DNA of 64,000 bases from Aldrovandia affinis (taxonomy: Eukaryota > Chordata > Actinopteri > Notacanthiformes > Halosauridae), in the NCBI GenBank assembly GCA_029706075.1, contig JAINUG010000055.1, positions 558,001-622,000 on the forward strand, given 5' to 3'. The position numbers and the translations under genes were made by a program. Numbering within the stretch: the stretch's first letter is position 1; each line of letters begins with the position of its first letter. The notes under the pieces were generated by a model. The model did no database searches. It saw nothing but the letters and a program-made list of their open reading frames with translations, and had not been told where the DNA came from. Shown here piece by piece: positions 11,187 through 24,424 of the stretch.

Positions 11187-11384
11187 CTTTAAAAAAGAGG
11201 TGTCAAACTAATACCCTGGAGGGCCGCAGTGCCTGCAGGTTTTTGTGGTTTCCTTTCAATCGGTAGCCAATTTAGACCGTGTGTGTTTAGCAACTTAAAT
11301 TAAGCACTTAGGGGCTGAAACATACCAAAAACCAACAGACACTATGGCCCTCCAGGGTATGAGTTTGACACTACTGCTTTAAAA
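11187..11384. mobile_element. hAT-type MITE with perfect 8-bp target duplication
   Basis: Element 11195-11376 (182 bp) starts AAGAGGTGTCAAACTAATAC and ends with the inverse of CAGTAGTGTCAAACTCATAC, then CCTGGAGGGCC inward on both arms. It is flanked by identical CTTTAAAA at 11187-11194 and 11377-11384. An 8-bp duplication and a CAG-type end with GTGTCAAACT are characteristic of hAT non-autonomous elements. Confidence 0.85.
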
Positions 11385-11849
11385 GGACCTGCTCCTGTTC
11401 CCTATCCAGCCACATGCTCCCCCTGCCAGGTAACCTTCCTCAATCCAAGGTGCTCATGTAGTGTAGTCCAACTCGGGACTTTACTTACTGAAGTGTCACT
11501 CCAGTTCTCACTTCTTGAAACATGCATCTGACATCAGGCCTTAGGGGCGGCATATCGGCATCAAAGAAAAGGAAACCCTTTTCCCATGAATTACATGGAT
11601 TTTCCCCAAATTCCCACCTCTAACTGATTTGGAAAAAATACAAATCTTTCTGGGAGAGAAAGGGAGGTGCACCAAATTAGCAGCACAATATGTAATGGCC
11701 TGCCATAACCTGAGGGACAGTAGAATAACCTAGTGGGATAAAAATACACTAGTCCGATTTTATGTATATTTTTGTGAAGAAAAAAAAAAACATTTTAAAT
11801 TTTTGTTTTAAAATACTGTTTTATAATGTTTGTTTATATAAGGCAACAT

Positions 11850-11897
11850 ATTGAATTATGTCATGTCAATAAAGCATTTTGAATTCAATTAAATTGA
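11850..11897 (+). repeat. Retroposon-type 3' tail (GTCATGTCAATAAAGC)
   Basis: ATTATGTCATGTCAATAAAGCATTTTGAATTC matches the tails at about 1840-1890 and, in reverse, 62390-62580. It is a short remnant. Confidence 0.5.
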
Positions 11898-12570
11898 GAG
11901 GGGAGGAAGTCACTGGTAGAAGAAGGGATTGTGATTCATGCAGGAGAACACAGAGAGGCGAGACCTCCAGGTTAATAGCATGAATGTCAGTAGAATTGAA
12001 GCCTGACATGGCGAGCATGGGGGCGGGAGAGGGCGAAATCGAAACCTTGCACTTGGTCAGAGAGGGCCTGACACGACCTCTGCTGCAACCACACCCAGAT
12101 CTTTCACCCCAGCTTTCACACAGCCGGGGACAAAGGTCCCGTCCGCAGTCCCTCAGGCTAAACACGGCGGACATTCTGCTCGAATGAACATCAGACCATA
12201 TCGATCAGCTAGCCAAAGCATACCGGCATACTACTTTTACAACTGCATGCTAAATACCATGTAAAATATCAATGTCTTTTTGCTACTCACACTCAATTGC
12301 ATCACGTATGATTATAGCACCAGTGAAAGTAAAACAAAGGGAAAAAAAGAAAAGTGTCAAACCCTCTTCCCTCTTTCTAAATATTTACCTCCAGTCTCAA
12401 AGAAAGACCATGTGAAATAAAGATGTTGTATTGTTATAAGATAACAGAGTGACAAGTTAAACAGAGCTCACTCCGTGTGCTCGCAAATCTGAATGCATAT
12501 GAGGAGAGCTATGATCAGATGATAAAGATCAGTCATTTAATTTGTCTTGTTTCAGAGACACACGGCACAT

Positions 12571-12634
<64 letters not shown>
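12571..12634. repeat. (CA)n microsatellite
   Basis: About 31 nearly uninterrupted CA units. Confidence 0.95.
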
Positions 12635-12638
<4 letters not shown>

Positions 12639-12899
12639 GGGTCTGGGTCTTTTGGGACAATACTGAGAAGTGAGTTAATTGTCAGCAGAGGTTCATTGCA
12701 GCGTGATGTGTACACTGCTCCCAAAAAGCTGTTCAGCCTGTTTGTGATCAAATATTTCTCCATGCTGGGTCTTACGGTTCCCAGAAACAGGCCTAACAGA
12801 GAGCTTGGTGTCAAATTTAACATTTAACATTTCAACATCTACTATTTTCTAGGTGTGAAATCTTAAAGACACTTCTACTGTTTATTGAATGTTGAAAGT

Positions 12900-15150
12900 G
12901 CTAAATTAAATTAGCTTTAAATATTTACGCATGTCTTAAATGCGTAGTTCTGGCACATTGTATTAAATTAAGAGTTATTCTTAAGACCCTTTGTAATACT
13001 CATAAAAGTGACTGCAATGCAGTATTTTTTTTATTAAATGTGGCATAACAATGATATTTAACTTAAACATAGAAAAAAATCTCCCAGGATTCAACTCACA
13101 CCATTAATAGAAGCCCATTTGTTTATGTAATCCTATCTCTGTGTTTCATTATTTAATAGTACCAGCAACTTCCTGACCAAACTAGTTTTGACCTGTTCTA
13201 TAGTGGAGTTTTTATTTTCCATATAATGTACTTTACTTTACACTGTTGACTGTGGAGAAATAACTCATGCCTTGGTAACGTAGAAACACCCACCTCCATA
13301 CACTGAGCTGCATAGCGATGAAGCCCCACCCCATTCCCCCCACCCCCTCTGATCAATTCAGTGTGGATGGTATTGATTTGAATCACAGTGAGGAGCTCAA
13401 TGCGGCATTTAAAGAAAAAAAACAGCAGTATCACCCTGGGGGGGCGGAAACAAGCAGTATCTCCGGCGTGGAGCCCTGAATCAACGGCGTGTCGCTGGGT
13501 GGCAGCAAGTTCTCTGTATGTAGGTGGCGGTGGGCGCGTGTGACGTCCCGTGCCTGCTGCTACATGCGCGCAAATGGCACTTTGATGTAGGCTTTTTATT
13601 TGAGGACGCCAACGTGTGCCCAGATGGTGCTGGAGAGAGAGCTGCCTGACGCCCCTGCCTCCTGCGGAGATAATTCCACCCAATCAGCCCAGCGGCAGGA
13701 AGGGGGGATGGGGGATGGGGGGACACGACACGACACATGGAGAGACATGTGCCCGGCGTTTATACTCATAATCAAAACGAGAGATTATGAGCCACCCTCG
13801 TCCGCTCTCTTATTATGTGGAAGTCCCAGTGGCACTGTGGCAGCCCAAAAGGCATGATGGTGAAGTCAAAGAAACAACCATCCCGGGCAAAACAAGAGGC
13901 CTAATTATTATTCTTACAGTTACAGGCTGCAGCTCAGGGTGCATAAAGAGCTTTGCAGAATAAACTGTTCAAAAACAGAGAAAAACAGAAGGAAAAATAA
14001 ATAAATATATTATTATAATAATTTTTAAACAACAGACACTAAAAATAATAGCAATATTAGAACACATAAAAATGGTTACAAAGTGTTGGATTTAATACTT
14101 TAAACAAGAGTTAAAAGGTGACACTAACTCACAGGCCCTAATAAAAACTGGCAGCTTATTCCATTGGAGCCTGAGCCACAAATGTTTCGTTGCCTCTGGT
14201 TTTTAAGTTTGTGGCAAATGTAATTTAATTCCACGCTGTAGCTGGTATGCTCGATGTTTCCCCTGAAGCTTACAGTGTTAAGCCTAAGATAGATTTTAGG
14301 ACTCTAGTATTTTCCAGACAGATTTGGGCCTAAATGTCCAGTCCAAAGTTAGACAAACTTGGTCGTACTGCCTTAATTAAGCACAGTCTGTCCTGGTCTG
14401 TATACAAGGGTTAAATAACAGCACCACTGATCTGTGGGCTATGTATTCCTGAGATATCTAACTTTGCTACACTGATAATTCTGGGTATAGGCAACTCTGT
14501 TCAACGATGCTAAATTGCAAGGGGAAGTGATTCATGTTTGTTAGTTTGTGAGTATGATGCTGAGACACGAGATCTTTTTGTAAAGAAAGCCTTCAAAACT
14601 ACCATGATATGCTGCACAAACAAGCACAGACACAAACGCAAACGCAAACTTCTGCATACAGAAAAGTCCCATTCTCCTTCAGAGACTTAAAGCTCTATCT
14701 CTCTCGCTCTCTCATCTCACTCACATTGCCATAGCAACAAAAGCAGAGAGGATGAGAGTGAGAACATCCTCTCAAAAGACAAGCCAACAAGAGAGACATG
14801 CACACGCCAAATCGACACAAACATTTCAGCCTGCTCACAACCAAGCAGTTGTCAAATGAGGTAAAGGCATCATTACACAATTTACTCACTGTGAGCCAAT
14901 TTAGTGACTGTTTTTGTGCATTGCATTATTTACAGCTGGGCGTGGAGGGCCAAAATCCTACAGGTTTCAGACTGGGCCTTTCAATCAGCAACATGTGTGA
15001 GGAGACTTCTTAGCATAGTAGAGTCTTGAATTAAGCAATCACTAAATAGGGTAGAATACAAAATATCAGAGTAAGCAGCCCTGAACGGTTGGAGTCTCCT
15101 CACATGGATTTACTGGCCAGCAAATGTCAAATGTAAGCAAAACAAAAGCA
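12900..15150. other. Non-coding, no gene seen
   Basis: AT-rich overall, with a more GC-rich patch at about 13400-13740. That patch contains open frames on both strands but no convincing splice-site pairing and no recognisable protein. I see no gene here. Confidence 0.45.
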
Positions 15151-15164
15151 AAATATTTAGAAAC

Positions 15165-15245
15165 ATGTTTTTTTATTTTTTTATTTAACCTTTATTTAAC
15201 GAGGCAAGCCATTAAGAATACATTCTTATTTACAATGGCGGCCTG
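15165..15245 (-). repeat. Reverse-oriented retroposon 3' end (TTTATTTAAC... tail)
   Basis: TTTATTTAACCTTTATTTAACGAGGCAAGCC followed by TCTTATTTACAATGGCGGCC is the common fish-genome TTTATTTAAC-type retroposon terminus in reverse orientation. It is related in style to the tails at 25694-25920 and 60845-60915. Confidence 0.5.
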
Positions 15246-15382
15246 ATGTCTCAACAGTATTTTTAAGAAATCTTGAAGAAATTAATTAAATGTTTAATGA
15301 ATGTTGGAAATGTGTTGGAAAGGTGTACTGTAAATGTTTGCGTAATCAGCTATAACCAATACAGACATTGAAGATGATATTA

Positions 15383-15388
15383 TTAGGA

Positions 15389-15419
<31 letters not shown>

Positions 15420-15420
15420 T
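15383..15420. repeat. (ATT)n microsatellite
   Basis: About 11 ATT units. Confidence 0.9.
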
Positions 15421-15480
15421 GGGTCTAACATTAGTGATGAAGGTGGCCTGTGATTTGTTTGATGGAAATCAGTGACTGGG

Positions 15481-15748
15481 GGTTACCCGGATAGCTGAGT
15501 AACGTTTTTTTATATTTTTTGGGTTGTGGAAACTTACGAAAACTTTATCGTGTTGTGATTTTGTTGGATTACAAACACGTCTTTAAAACATTTTCCTGTG
15601 GGGGGAAAACAGTATAAGTGCAATCGGGACCTATTTACAATGTTGTAAAAACATTGCGAAAACATTGGTACAACCATTGTTATTCACCACAACCTTAAAG
15701 AACCTTATTGCAAAGTCCCTATACCATTTTGTCCCAGCTGGGTAACTG
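15481..15748. mobile_element. Possible MITE, GTTACCC ends
   Basis: The left end GGTTACCCGGATAGCTGAG and the inverse of the right end (AGTTACCCAGCTGGGAC) are imperfect inverted repeats about 270 bp apart. The interior has short AACATTG repeats. No target duplication was resolved. Confidence 0.4.
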
Positions 15749-16264
15749 AATGATGTAAAAACAGGCCTTAGAACACAGGCTGGGAATGCCGCCAGTGCTG
15801 CTGGAAACCAATCAGCAGCCCAGAGGAAGACATCCTGTTGAGATGCACTTCAGTAACCTACTTATATGCCACAGGCACAATGCTGGTCTGCTCTGCCGTT
15901 GCAAGACTTTTACTTTGAAAAGTTTATCTGAAACAGGAAGTAGCCTTACAAAAAGCGAATTGGTGAAATGTATATGTAATTGAGAGGTTAAGTGGCGGAT
16001 GGCAGGGGGTGTCTGTAAAAGGAAAGAGATAGAGGTAAGAATGACACAATGATTATTCATTCAATAGATCCTGAGGAAACTGTCATTAGATAACAGGCTC
16101 AAACTATACGTTGGTTGTTTTTTTCAGCTAGCTTGATCTAAACTTCCGTGCCTTCTCACCAAACTATAAATCCATTGAAAAGCAGGATGACCATTTCCTT
16201 TCCAGACAGCTTCATGGTCACTCATTTACCAGATGTGTTTATCCTATCAAGGACTTACTCATTC

Positions 16265-16520
16265 TACAAGTTAAGCTTGCACAGACATGAGGAAGATACT
16301 TCATGTGCAGCTTTATACCGGCAGACTTTGGGCACCTAATTGACCAGCGGGAGTCGCTGGTGTGCGACAAGACACGGACAACCCAGCCGACTGAATCCCT
16401 CCCTCCCTGGGCGATGTTACTGCCAATTATGTGTTGCCCCACGGAGCTGTTGGATTGTACTCTATACCACACTGTGGAGCTCATCCATACACGAGAAGAG
16501 TGCCTTAACAGGCAGAGCCA
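16265..16520 (-). mobile_element. tRNA-derived SINE, family A (partial, reverse)
   Basis: Reverse complement of the first about 280 bp of the 1104-1570 copy. It holds the inverse of GGCAACGCATAATTGGCAG (here CCAATTATGTGTTGCCCC) and of the head region (CTCATCCATACACG, then GCCTTAACAGGCAGAGCC). The 3' half of the family is missing, so the copy is truncated. Confidence 0.75.
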
Positions 16521-16684
16521 TGCAGCAGCACACATTGTTTATTTTATTTTGTTTGTTTATTTTCATGTACCAGTAGTTTAACATAGGAACAAAAAGTCTG
16601 TCTGAACCCAAAGGCCTCCAACATCTTAAATAAATATAAACCAGCTCTGTAAAAAGCTTTTAAATTCCTTGTTAAGGGATTATT

Positions 16685-16852
16685 GGTTCTGTGTGGCTCA
16701 GTCGGTAGAGCATGGCATTAGCAATGCTTAGGTTGTGGGTTCAATTCCCACTGGGACCACATATACTGAAAAAAATAAAAATAAAAATGTATGCATTCAC
16801 TACTCGCTTTGGATAAGAAAAGGATCTGCTAAATGGCAAATGGCATTACAAA
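16685..16852 (+). mobile_element. tRNA-derived SINE, family B
   Basis: Clear tRNA-like head: TGTGGCTCAGTCGGTAGAGC (A box) and GGTTCAATTCCCACTGGGACC (B box). A short A-rich linker and an L2-like 3' tail follow (CGCTTTGGATAAG, then CTGCTAAATGGCAAATGGCATTA). A second copy lies in reverse at 51301-51455. This is not a functional tRNA because no acceptor-stem closure is present. Confidence 0.85.
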
Positions 16853-16989
16853 TACCCATATCAATGCCTTTCCAAATTCGCAAAAGCAAAGCATGTCCCT
16901 TATTAAGCAGAGGCTTTCAAAAATTGACCCCTCCGCTATACAGAAAGACTAAGTGATTGGGGAGAGAGAAATTATATAAATGCTCCTCT

Positions 16990-19900
16990 ATATCCCTCTC
17001 AGAGTATTATTTTTCTGCCCAAATTTTTGGTCAGGCTCCCCACCACGATATTAAAAACAGTCTACAGCTGGCCAGTATTTCTTAGCTATTTTTACTGGTG
17101 TGTTATTTTCCTGTAATGTGTCCGAGGACGAGATTCTACCTTATAAGCAGATGACAAAAACAGACTTGTTGAGTGTGGTCATGGAAGTAGGAGATGCTCT
17201 CTGCTCCCCCGCCCTGCCCCCCACCCCCTTCCTGACAGTGATGTCAACACAGAGGTTGTCGCACAAATCACAGGACTGCTAGCACCGGGGGGTCAGCCTG
17301 TGCTCAGTGATAGTTAGCATCTCAGTGTCTCGAGATCCCCCCACACCCCCAATGGAACGAGTGCTCCCAGGATACAAAGCCTCCAAACCAAGCAGGGGAG
17401 AGCTTGCTTTCGCAGTGGGACATCAACACACTACGCAACATCTTCATAACACTGAAATGACTTTGTGATAAGTTCTGCCGAGCAAGGGCCAATGAATGAG
17501 TGGTGAGGGGACCGGTTATGGCAGGTAACATAAGCGTTGATCTATGCCAGGCGAGGCCACACACAGCACCTATTGACCTACAAAGCGACTGAAAGTGCCA
17601 TTGGCCGCATCCGTTCACAGTGTTGTTCCTGTCCTGCTGTCCATGGTGTAGTGATATGATATGGAGTGTGAGGTGGGGGGGGCACACTCAATGATGCTTC
17701 AGGAGGTTAGTGTTGGCCCAGTTGATGTTGTTGTTCAGCACAAACCTCTCATGTAATTCACTGATGCTTCGTGGAAAAGCACAGCAGGTAGCTTATAACC
17801 CACCTGAGACTAATGGGGGGGAGGGGTTTGAAGGGACACTGTCTCCATTGTCAGCAGGAGGCAGAAACGAATAGGGGGGGTCCACAAGGGGGGGAGGGGT
17901 TGCGGGAGGGGGAGGGGGAAGAGTCAATGAGAAAAACAGAGAGAAAAATAAGGAAAGGGGTCAGACGTGCGGTGGGAAGTGGGAGGACAGAGGTCAGGAG
18001 AGGTGAACTGAAAGAAAAAGGAAAGAAAACAGAAAAATGATCCAGAACGGGAAAGGGAGGACTGTAGGTTAGCTAGATCGATCAGCTCCAGAGTTGATTC
18101 TCCAGCCATGTTAATACACTCTTATACATTTCTTAAAGCATCTGCCAAATGATAAAAATATAAATTGGAGGAAGAACAGAATGTAGAGATGGAGAGAGCT
18201 GAATAGGAATAGAGAGAGAGAGGAGAGAGTGTGGCTGACAATCACGGATTTACCAAAGTGCCAAAGAGCTGTTTGTGGGTGGTGAGGTAGGGAGATGGGG
18301 GTCAGAGGAGTAGGAAGGGAAATGAACTGGGGGGTCACGGAGTGGAGTAAACTCCTACAAAGATAGCAGGCCATAAAAATAAAAGCACTGATTTCCAGCT
18401 AACAAAAGGCACACTGTTCTGTCATGCTGGATCCCACATTGATGCTAATCTGGTTTGCTAATCTCTTTTTTTGTGGCCTGGTTTCATGGCTTTCATATTA
18501 ATTTTGCTCAACGTGGGGCCAACTGTTGTGGCCTGTAACATGGTAATGTAACTTCCTTTTGAGAGTGGGCATCGTGCTTGTTTCGACCGCTCTGCCATAA
18601 CCGTTTCGCCAGCTGTTTCAGGCAGGGCCTCAGTGAGTTCTCTCAATTAACTTTCGAACACATTCGAATATTTAAGTTGGATCTCAGGTTTCAGTGAGAG
18701 GCACACCCCTTCTCCAATTGATGCTAGCTCTCTCCTATGGTACTTAGTGGCCTGTACGATGCGAAATAGGGAGGGTGGGTGCTGGATAGGGAGGGTGCAT
18801 GCTTCAGATTGAATGCTCTGTGTGTGTGGAAAAGAAGAAAAAGGGGGAATGTTTAAAAAAGACATTAGACTGACAAAGAGATAGACATGGAACACACAGA
18901 AGCAAAAGTATTACAGATGTTTTTACAGAGGAACCAAGATTTTATTGGAACAAAGACATTGGCATATAAATTATTTATAAGCAGTTGTTAACATTTTATT
19001 AACCTTTCTCTTCCTTCGTCCGTAATTCATGCTTTTCTTTTACCCTCCTGGCAGGCCAGGGACAATGGAGCGTAGCCATTTGCTTCTCTAAACTCCATCC
19101 ACTATGCACAAGGCTGTCAAACACAGCCACGTTTCAATAAAGCATTGCTCATAGAAAACTCTGAAGCAGGAGCTTTCACCTTTCATGTTAATTATAGCTG
19201 CAACATTAAGTAGAGGTCAGGTTCTCTCCGTCTGTCAAGATTTATAATAATCCCATCATCCAAGGGGGAAAAAAACAAACAAAACAAAAACATAATGGCT
19301 TTTAAAAAGAGAGCAATCATCTTATAACGTAGCTTTGTGTTTCATTTTTTTCCCCTCTCTTCTCCAAATGAAGTGCATTAATTTCATTCTGTGGATAATG
19401 CAGATGGGTTGGGTGTCAGGGGACATTAAAGGTATACTAAGCGATTCAATGTCATCGCTCATCGAGGGAGCAACTTCCTCAATAAACACACTGGAACGCA
19501 TACAAACTGCAATCCAACCATTAGCCACACCGACCTCTGGCACTATTTGTTCCTGCACACTGCCTAGTTTATGCTAGAAGAAGAAAGGGAAAATAATAAC
19601 ATGTAGCTGGCTATGGAACCTAAAAGCAAAAAAAAGCAAAAAAAACATTGGACACAAAAGGATGTAGAAAATGTGTAGAAAAAAATGTAGATGTATATAT
19701 ATTTTTTTTTACATTTTACAAAGGCATTTTCAACATGGCAAGAGCTAAAAGTGGCTCAGCTTATTAGCACCAATGCCAAGGCTACATCTTTCCTCCTTGG
19801 CAGGTGAGCAAGGCTGGTTAGCATTTGCTAGCATAGCTATCACCTGTAATAAGCCTTCCATGACATGTTTGTGCAGTTGCAATGGTTACAAACAAGCAGT

Positions 19901-20150
19901 GGCATCAGGTCTAGCTATAGCAGATTGTATAGGTCTGCAAATGAGTGAATGCCTTATTACCAGTATAGGAACTCTACAATCAAGTATATTTACGCATTTA
20001 CAAATTTCCTTTAAAAAAACATCACTTATTATATTTCTCGCTTTCAGTTATGAACAGTCAACTGACAAAGCAAGACTATTGTCTAAAGAAGTACAGGCAT
20101 TTCCATTGCCATGTGTATACTAACACACTACCACTTGAGCAGCGACGTCA
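16990..20150. other. Non-coding, no gene seen
   Basis: Contains G/A-rich patches at about 17810-18050 and AT-rich DNA. Open frames here are short and lack splice context or recognisable protein. Confidence 0.45.
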
Positions 20151-20189
20151 AATTGCTCAGGCATAACATGGCTGACTAAGTGGGGTGAC

Positions 20190-21517
20190 CTTTTGCCCCA
20201 TGAGGGCATTTCTGACGTAAGAAATACCGAAAAGTCTACTTTATTAGATATTATTTTGACAAATCGACCTCAGAAGTATATCTACAACACTGTATTTGCC
20301 CATGACATCAATGACCATTGCCCGATTGCCTGTATTAGGGATACTAAACAATTAAAATCTCAACCATGTATCATTTTGAAGAGAATTTTTAAGGGATTTC
20401 TTTCTTAGTGATAGCACAAGTACATCTTCTATTCCTGATCCTGATACAGCGCTGAACTATTTCACTGATGTTTTTAATAGTATTGCGAATAACCATGCTC
20501 CTTTCAAGAAACTCAAGGTAAAGAACAGGAGTAACACATGGTTCATGCTATGTTGACATGCTATGTAATAGGGATGCAGCATGGAAAAAGCCAGAACCAC
20601 TGGCTTACCTTCTGATTAACACTATTTTAGACATTTAAGAAATAAATGCATCACTATGATAAGGAAAGCTAAATCGTTCTATTATGTCAATACTCTTTCC
20701 CAGCAAAATTCTGTAAAATGGTGAAAACATTGAACCATAAACCCCCTTTGTCGTTACCCAAACAGATCAACTACAATTCTATCACTATCTAAGTCCATTT
20801 CATCTCATTATTTATTTGAGAGCACTGCCCTCTCCCCTGGAAATTTAGCACCTAAGCATGAGAGTCTGAATAGTGCAACGAATATTGAAATTAATGGGCT
20901 CCAAATGTTCTCCTTTGAACAATTCTCCCAAGAGGATGTGCTTGATGCCTTACAAAATATCAACCCGAAAAGTCTACTGGAGCAGATCACTTAAATCCAG
21001 GGCTCCTATTGCTGGCTGCCCCTATCATAGTGCATTCACTAACTCATATTTTGAACTTGACTGTTCCTGCTGGGAGCATCCCAATAGCGTGGAAAACAGC
21101 TTATGTGATGCCACTTCACAAAGGGGGTGATGCAAATAATTATCGCCTTATCTCAAAACTGTCATGCTTAGCAAACATTTTAGAACGACTTGTGAATTCT
21201 CAGTTGCGTTTCTTTTGTCTGTATTTGTTTTTTAAACTCTCATCAATCTGGTTTTAGACCTGGTCATAGTACCATGTCAGCTGCTTGTAAAGTGTTGACA
21301 GTCTGTTCTCTGGATAGTAAACAAAAATGTGTTGCCCTATTCATCGACTTATCGACACTGTTAACCATACCCTTCTTTTAAAAAGACTTGAATCAATTGG
21401 TTTAGATGAAAATGCAAGCAACTGGTTTTATGATTATCTTTCTGATAGATCCCAGGCTATAATAGCTGATGGTCACCAATCAAATTTTGTAGCCGTCAGA
21501 AAAGGAGTACCGCAAGG
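20190..21517 (+). pseudogene. L2/CR1-group LINE, 5' part of ORF2 (decayed)
   Basis: The frames encode the end of an apurinic endonuclease domain (STLLDIILTNRP, then NDHCPIACIRDTK). Reverse transcriptase follows: VPAGSIPIAWKTAYVMPLHKGG, NNYRLISKLSCLANILERL, SGFRPGHS-like, DTVNHTLLLKRL, NWFYDYLSDRSQ and AVRKGVPQG. Several frameshifts and stops interrupt it. The frame stops at the codons for G-V-P-Q-G because a hAT element is inserted at 21518, and the LINE resumes at 25313. The 5' end is not clear and the copy is probably 5'-truncated. Assignment to the L2/CR1 group rests on motif style; exact family uncertain. Confidence 0.8.
21510..21517. repeat. hAT target-site duplication, left
   Basis: CCGCAAGG, part of the LINE's G-V-P-Q-G codons. 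Its partner TCGCAAGG lies at 25313-25320, with one mismatch in 8 bp. Confidence 0.8.
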
Positions 21518-21716
21518 CAGTGGCAAACCGTGACTATTGGACATAGGCCTTCAGTGAGACCAAAAATCCTACAATAAAAGTAACAAAAACAGTATCCCTT
21601 GCACCCTATATTATCCCATATTGTCACTCACATCACTAACCTTAGGAGGGGCAGTGATTTTTGATTACTTGGGGAGGAAAAAACATGTTGAATTAAAACT
21701 GCAAAGACCACCCTGC

Positions 21717-21940
21717 CTACATTTACATTTTAGGCATTTAGCAGACAGTCATATCCAGAACAACTTACACAGTTTTACATTTCTGTACATACAATCAATT
21801 TATACAGCTGGATATTTTTTTACTCAAGCAATTCAGGTTAAGTACCTTGCTTAAGGGTACAACAGCAGCACCCCACTTGGGAATTGAACCAGCGACCACT
21901 GAGCTACAAGTCCAGTTCCCTAACCATTACACTACACTAC
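21717..21940 (-). mobile_element. tRNA-derived SINE with L2-like tail (inside the hAT element)
   Basis: On the minus strand: a tRNA-like head (TAATGGTTAGGGAACTGGAC as A-box region, GGTTCAATTCCCAAGTGGGG as B box), the body TGTTGTACCCTTAAGCAAGG, and the tail CTGCTAAATGCCTAAAATG. The tail matches the 3' end of the L2 LINE at about 59680-59715. It differs from families A, B and C in the body. Confidence 0.8.
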
Positions 21941-22784
21941 CTTATTTTACACCGTATAATGTAGGCCATACTACCACAACAAAAACCAAATGTGCTGTAG
22001 GCCTATGTAGATCAATCATCAATCAATCGGTCAATCAATCAATTGTGTTCATCAAATCAATCGGTCACAATCAAAGCGTTCTCATGTGGCTTTCTCACAG
22101 CACCATGGCAACGTTTATAAAGTCCCTCCGACAAATAGTTTCGCCGGTGCATTGAAAAAAACGTGAGCTTTGATTCCAACCAGACCAAGTTCTAAATTCA
22201 ATCATTTGTGGTTTAGGCTAGATTAAACATGCATATATGCCTGACGTATGAATCGTTATTTATGGGGGCGAGCATTTGATAAATCATAGGCCTACTCACA
22301 TTTTGAGATTTGAGCGCAAGATCAAGTTAATATGAAATTTAAATGAGTGTAAATAGAATGTTTACTAAACTGTTGCTTAAAAGATTACAATTGATTAACT
22401 TTTGCGAGTACCAGGCCTACCAAAGGCGACAACAGTGACATCAGAAGAGGATAACGTCCATGTAGTGCTGAAAGGATAGCGACCACCTGCACTGAGCGCA
22501 CACACAACATACGGACAGCTGTCACACACAGCATCAAACAAGAACCAGCTCATTCAATTGGTTATTATAAGCAGAGGCCCTCACTACAGGCAGAAAAACA
22601 CAACCTCATACAGTATTTCCAACGATAGGACTTCATACTGCAATTATCATACGTTTCAACAGACAGTTGGGATGAAACTTCTAAATGCAATGTTTCAAAT
22701 GCATTATTCTCAAATACACACCATAGTGCCCAGAGCAACCATGTTGAAAAAAACGAACAAAAAAACAATACATAACAGTGACAC

Positions 22785-24424
22785 TCACCAGATCATTTGA
22801 AAATAACTGGTCCTTCTCAATTGAAAACAGACTTGTTTGAAAACACAGTCCATCTTACGTTCCTTTTTGGTGAAATGGGCAATGGCGGCATCGTATAGTT
22901 TGTCCTTTGACTTCAAATCCATAACGAGTTCTTTCTCTATCAAGAGATCAAGGCCAAGGCTGACAGTCAAACCTGTCCAGTGGTGTTTCAGGAATATGTC
23001 TTGATCCTTTTCAGGGATGAGAATGTATTTTCAACTGAGGCAGTGGATACAGGAATACTCAAGACCGAACAGGTGAGTAGATACATTTGGTGCATGCTCT
23101 CATCCAGTCCCTTCTGCTGGAGAAAGTGGAGGAGATCGACAGGGCTCCTTCCCTCAAAGTTTGGCATTGCGTACATCACTCCAGTTCAGTTTTGAGTCAT
23201 GGCAGATCAAAGGGGGCCCCATAACTTTCCTCGAGACTTGTGAACGCAACGTCAGGGAACTTTTTCCCAAATGTGATGAACTGCTGCAGGGCTAGAAGGG
23301 CAGGGAACTTAAGCCTTTCATGGTCCTTGAACCTGTCTCTGAGCTGAGTGAGAAGGTTGTAGATTATCCCACTGTGTAGTTGCTGGTACCAGGTGTGAAC
23401 GTCTCCATGTGCCTGTGCGCTCCGGGAGCTCGGGACACCGGTCTCGCCAACCGTGGCCTCGTAGATTGACTCGAAGTTCCCCCTCTCCCTCTTGATGGCG
23501 TTGCAGAAGTCTTTGACGCTGTTCAAACAGAACTGCATATCAAACTTCCTGTTCTGCTAAATCCCAAACAGGACATCAGAATGCGCAAAGATGGAGCTGA
23601 AGGTGGACAACAGGAAACAGAACTCGAAGCTCGCCAGGTGCGTAATGTATCCATGTGCGCTGTGAACGGTGTCTTAATAAAAGTCATCATGGTGGTCTAC
23701 AATGTGTTCAAAGAGCTCTTTCAGTTCCTCTCTCTTATCGGACACAGTGCAGACCAGCAGACCAAGTGTGAGTTAAAGTTCCACCGCGTTGGAGCTACTC
23801 TGGGGAGCCTTCGCTGGCATATCTCATCCAGTAGTTTTAGGCGACCTCAAGAAAAAAGCTGCCAGGATACTGAGGTGTGAAAAATAATCTTGCACTCTTT
23901 CATCTTTGCAGCGCCTTGTGACATCACTAAATTGAGCGTGTGCGCATAGCAATGAATGAACAGTGTCTGCAGGATAGTTTCTTTCACTCTCGCTTGTACT
24001 CCATACAAACCAGAGGCCATAATGGCGGCCCCATCATAGCACTGTGCCACGACTTTAGAAGTGCATCCACACTCCTCCAAAAACCCCAAAACCCGGGCTG
24101 CAATGGCCTCTCCCCGCTTGTCCTCAGTGATATCTTCAAATTGGAAAAATCTTTCCTTCACACTACTGTTGGTAATGTAATGCAGCACATGCAACATTTG
24201 AGCTGTAGTACTGATGTCTGTTGTCTCGTCAACCATAACAGCTGCAAACGGTGTGTCTTATTCACCTCTTTCATTGCATCTGTTATGACATCAGCAGTCG
24301 CGTTGATCAGGTCGTTTTGGATTTTACTTGATGTGCCGGAGAATGCTTTTGATGTTGTCAGATGGCAGCGTAGATCACAGCTCCAAATAATTCCCTCTAT
24401 TAGTGGACTCTTAGCTCTCATCAT
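22785..24424 (-). pseudogene. hAT transposase (DUF4371 / C-terminal dimerisation domain), degenerate
   Basis: Minus-strand blocks in order: 24424-24158 with SSKIQNDLINATADVITDAM; 24236-23847 beginning VDETTDISTTAQM (RNase H-like catalytic Asp region) with CYDGAAIMASGLYGVQ and HCYAHTLNLV; 23538-23197 with the helical insertion domain; 23179-22988 with the dimerisation signature SIPVSTASVENTFSSLKRIK; and 22970-22785 with the C-terminal IEKELVMDL...DAAIAHFTKKERKMD. This order matches ZMYM1-like/DUF4371 hAT transposases, which cut and paste DNA in the nucleus. The blocks lie in different frames and a middle segment is missing, so no active protein can be made. The N-terminal zinc-finger part is not recognisable. 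Confidence 0.85.

Noticed and set aside
16685..16760. tRNA gene
   Set aside because: A and B boxes are present, but there is no paired acceptor stem and an L2-like tail follows, so it is a SINE head. The same applies to 29484, 46504 (minus) and 51455 (minus).
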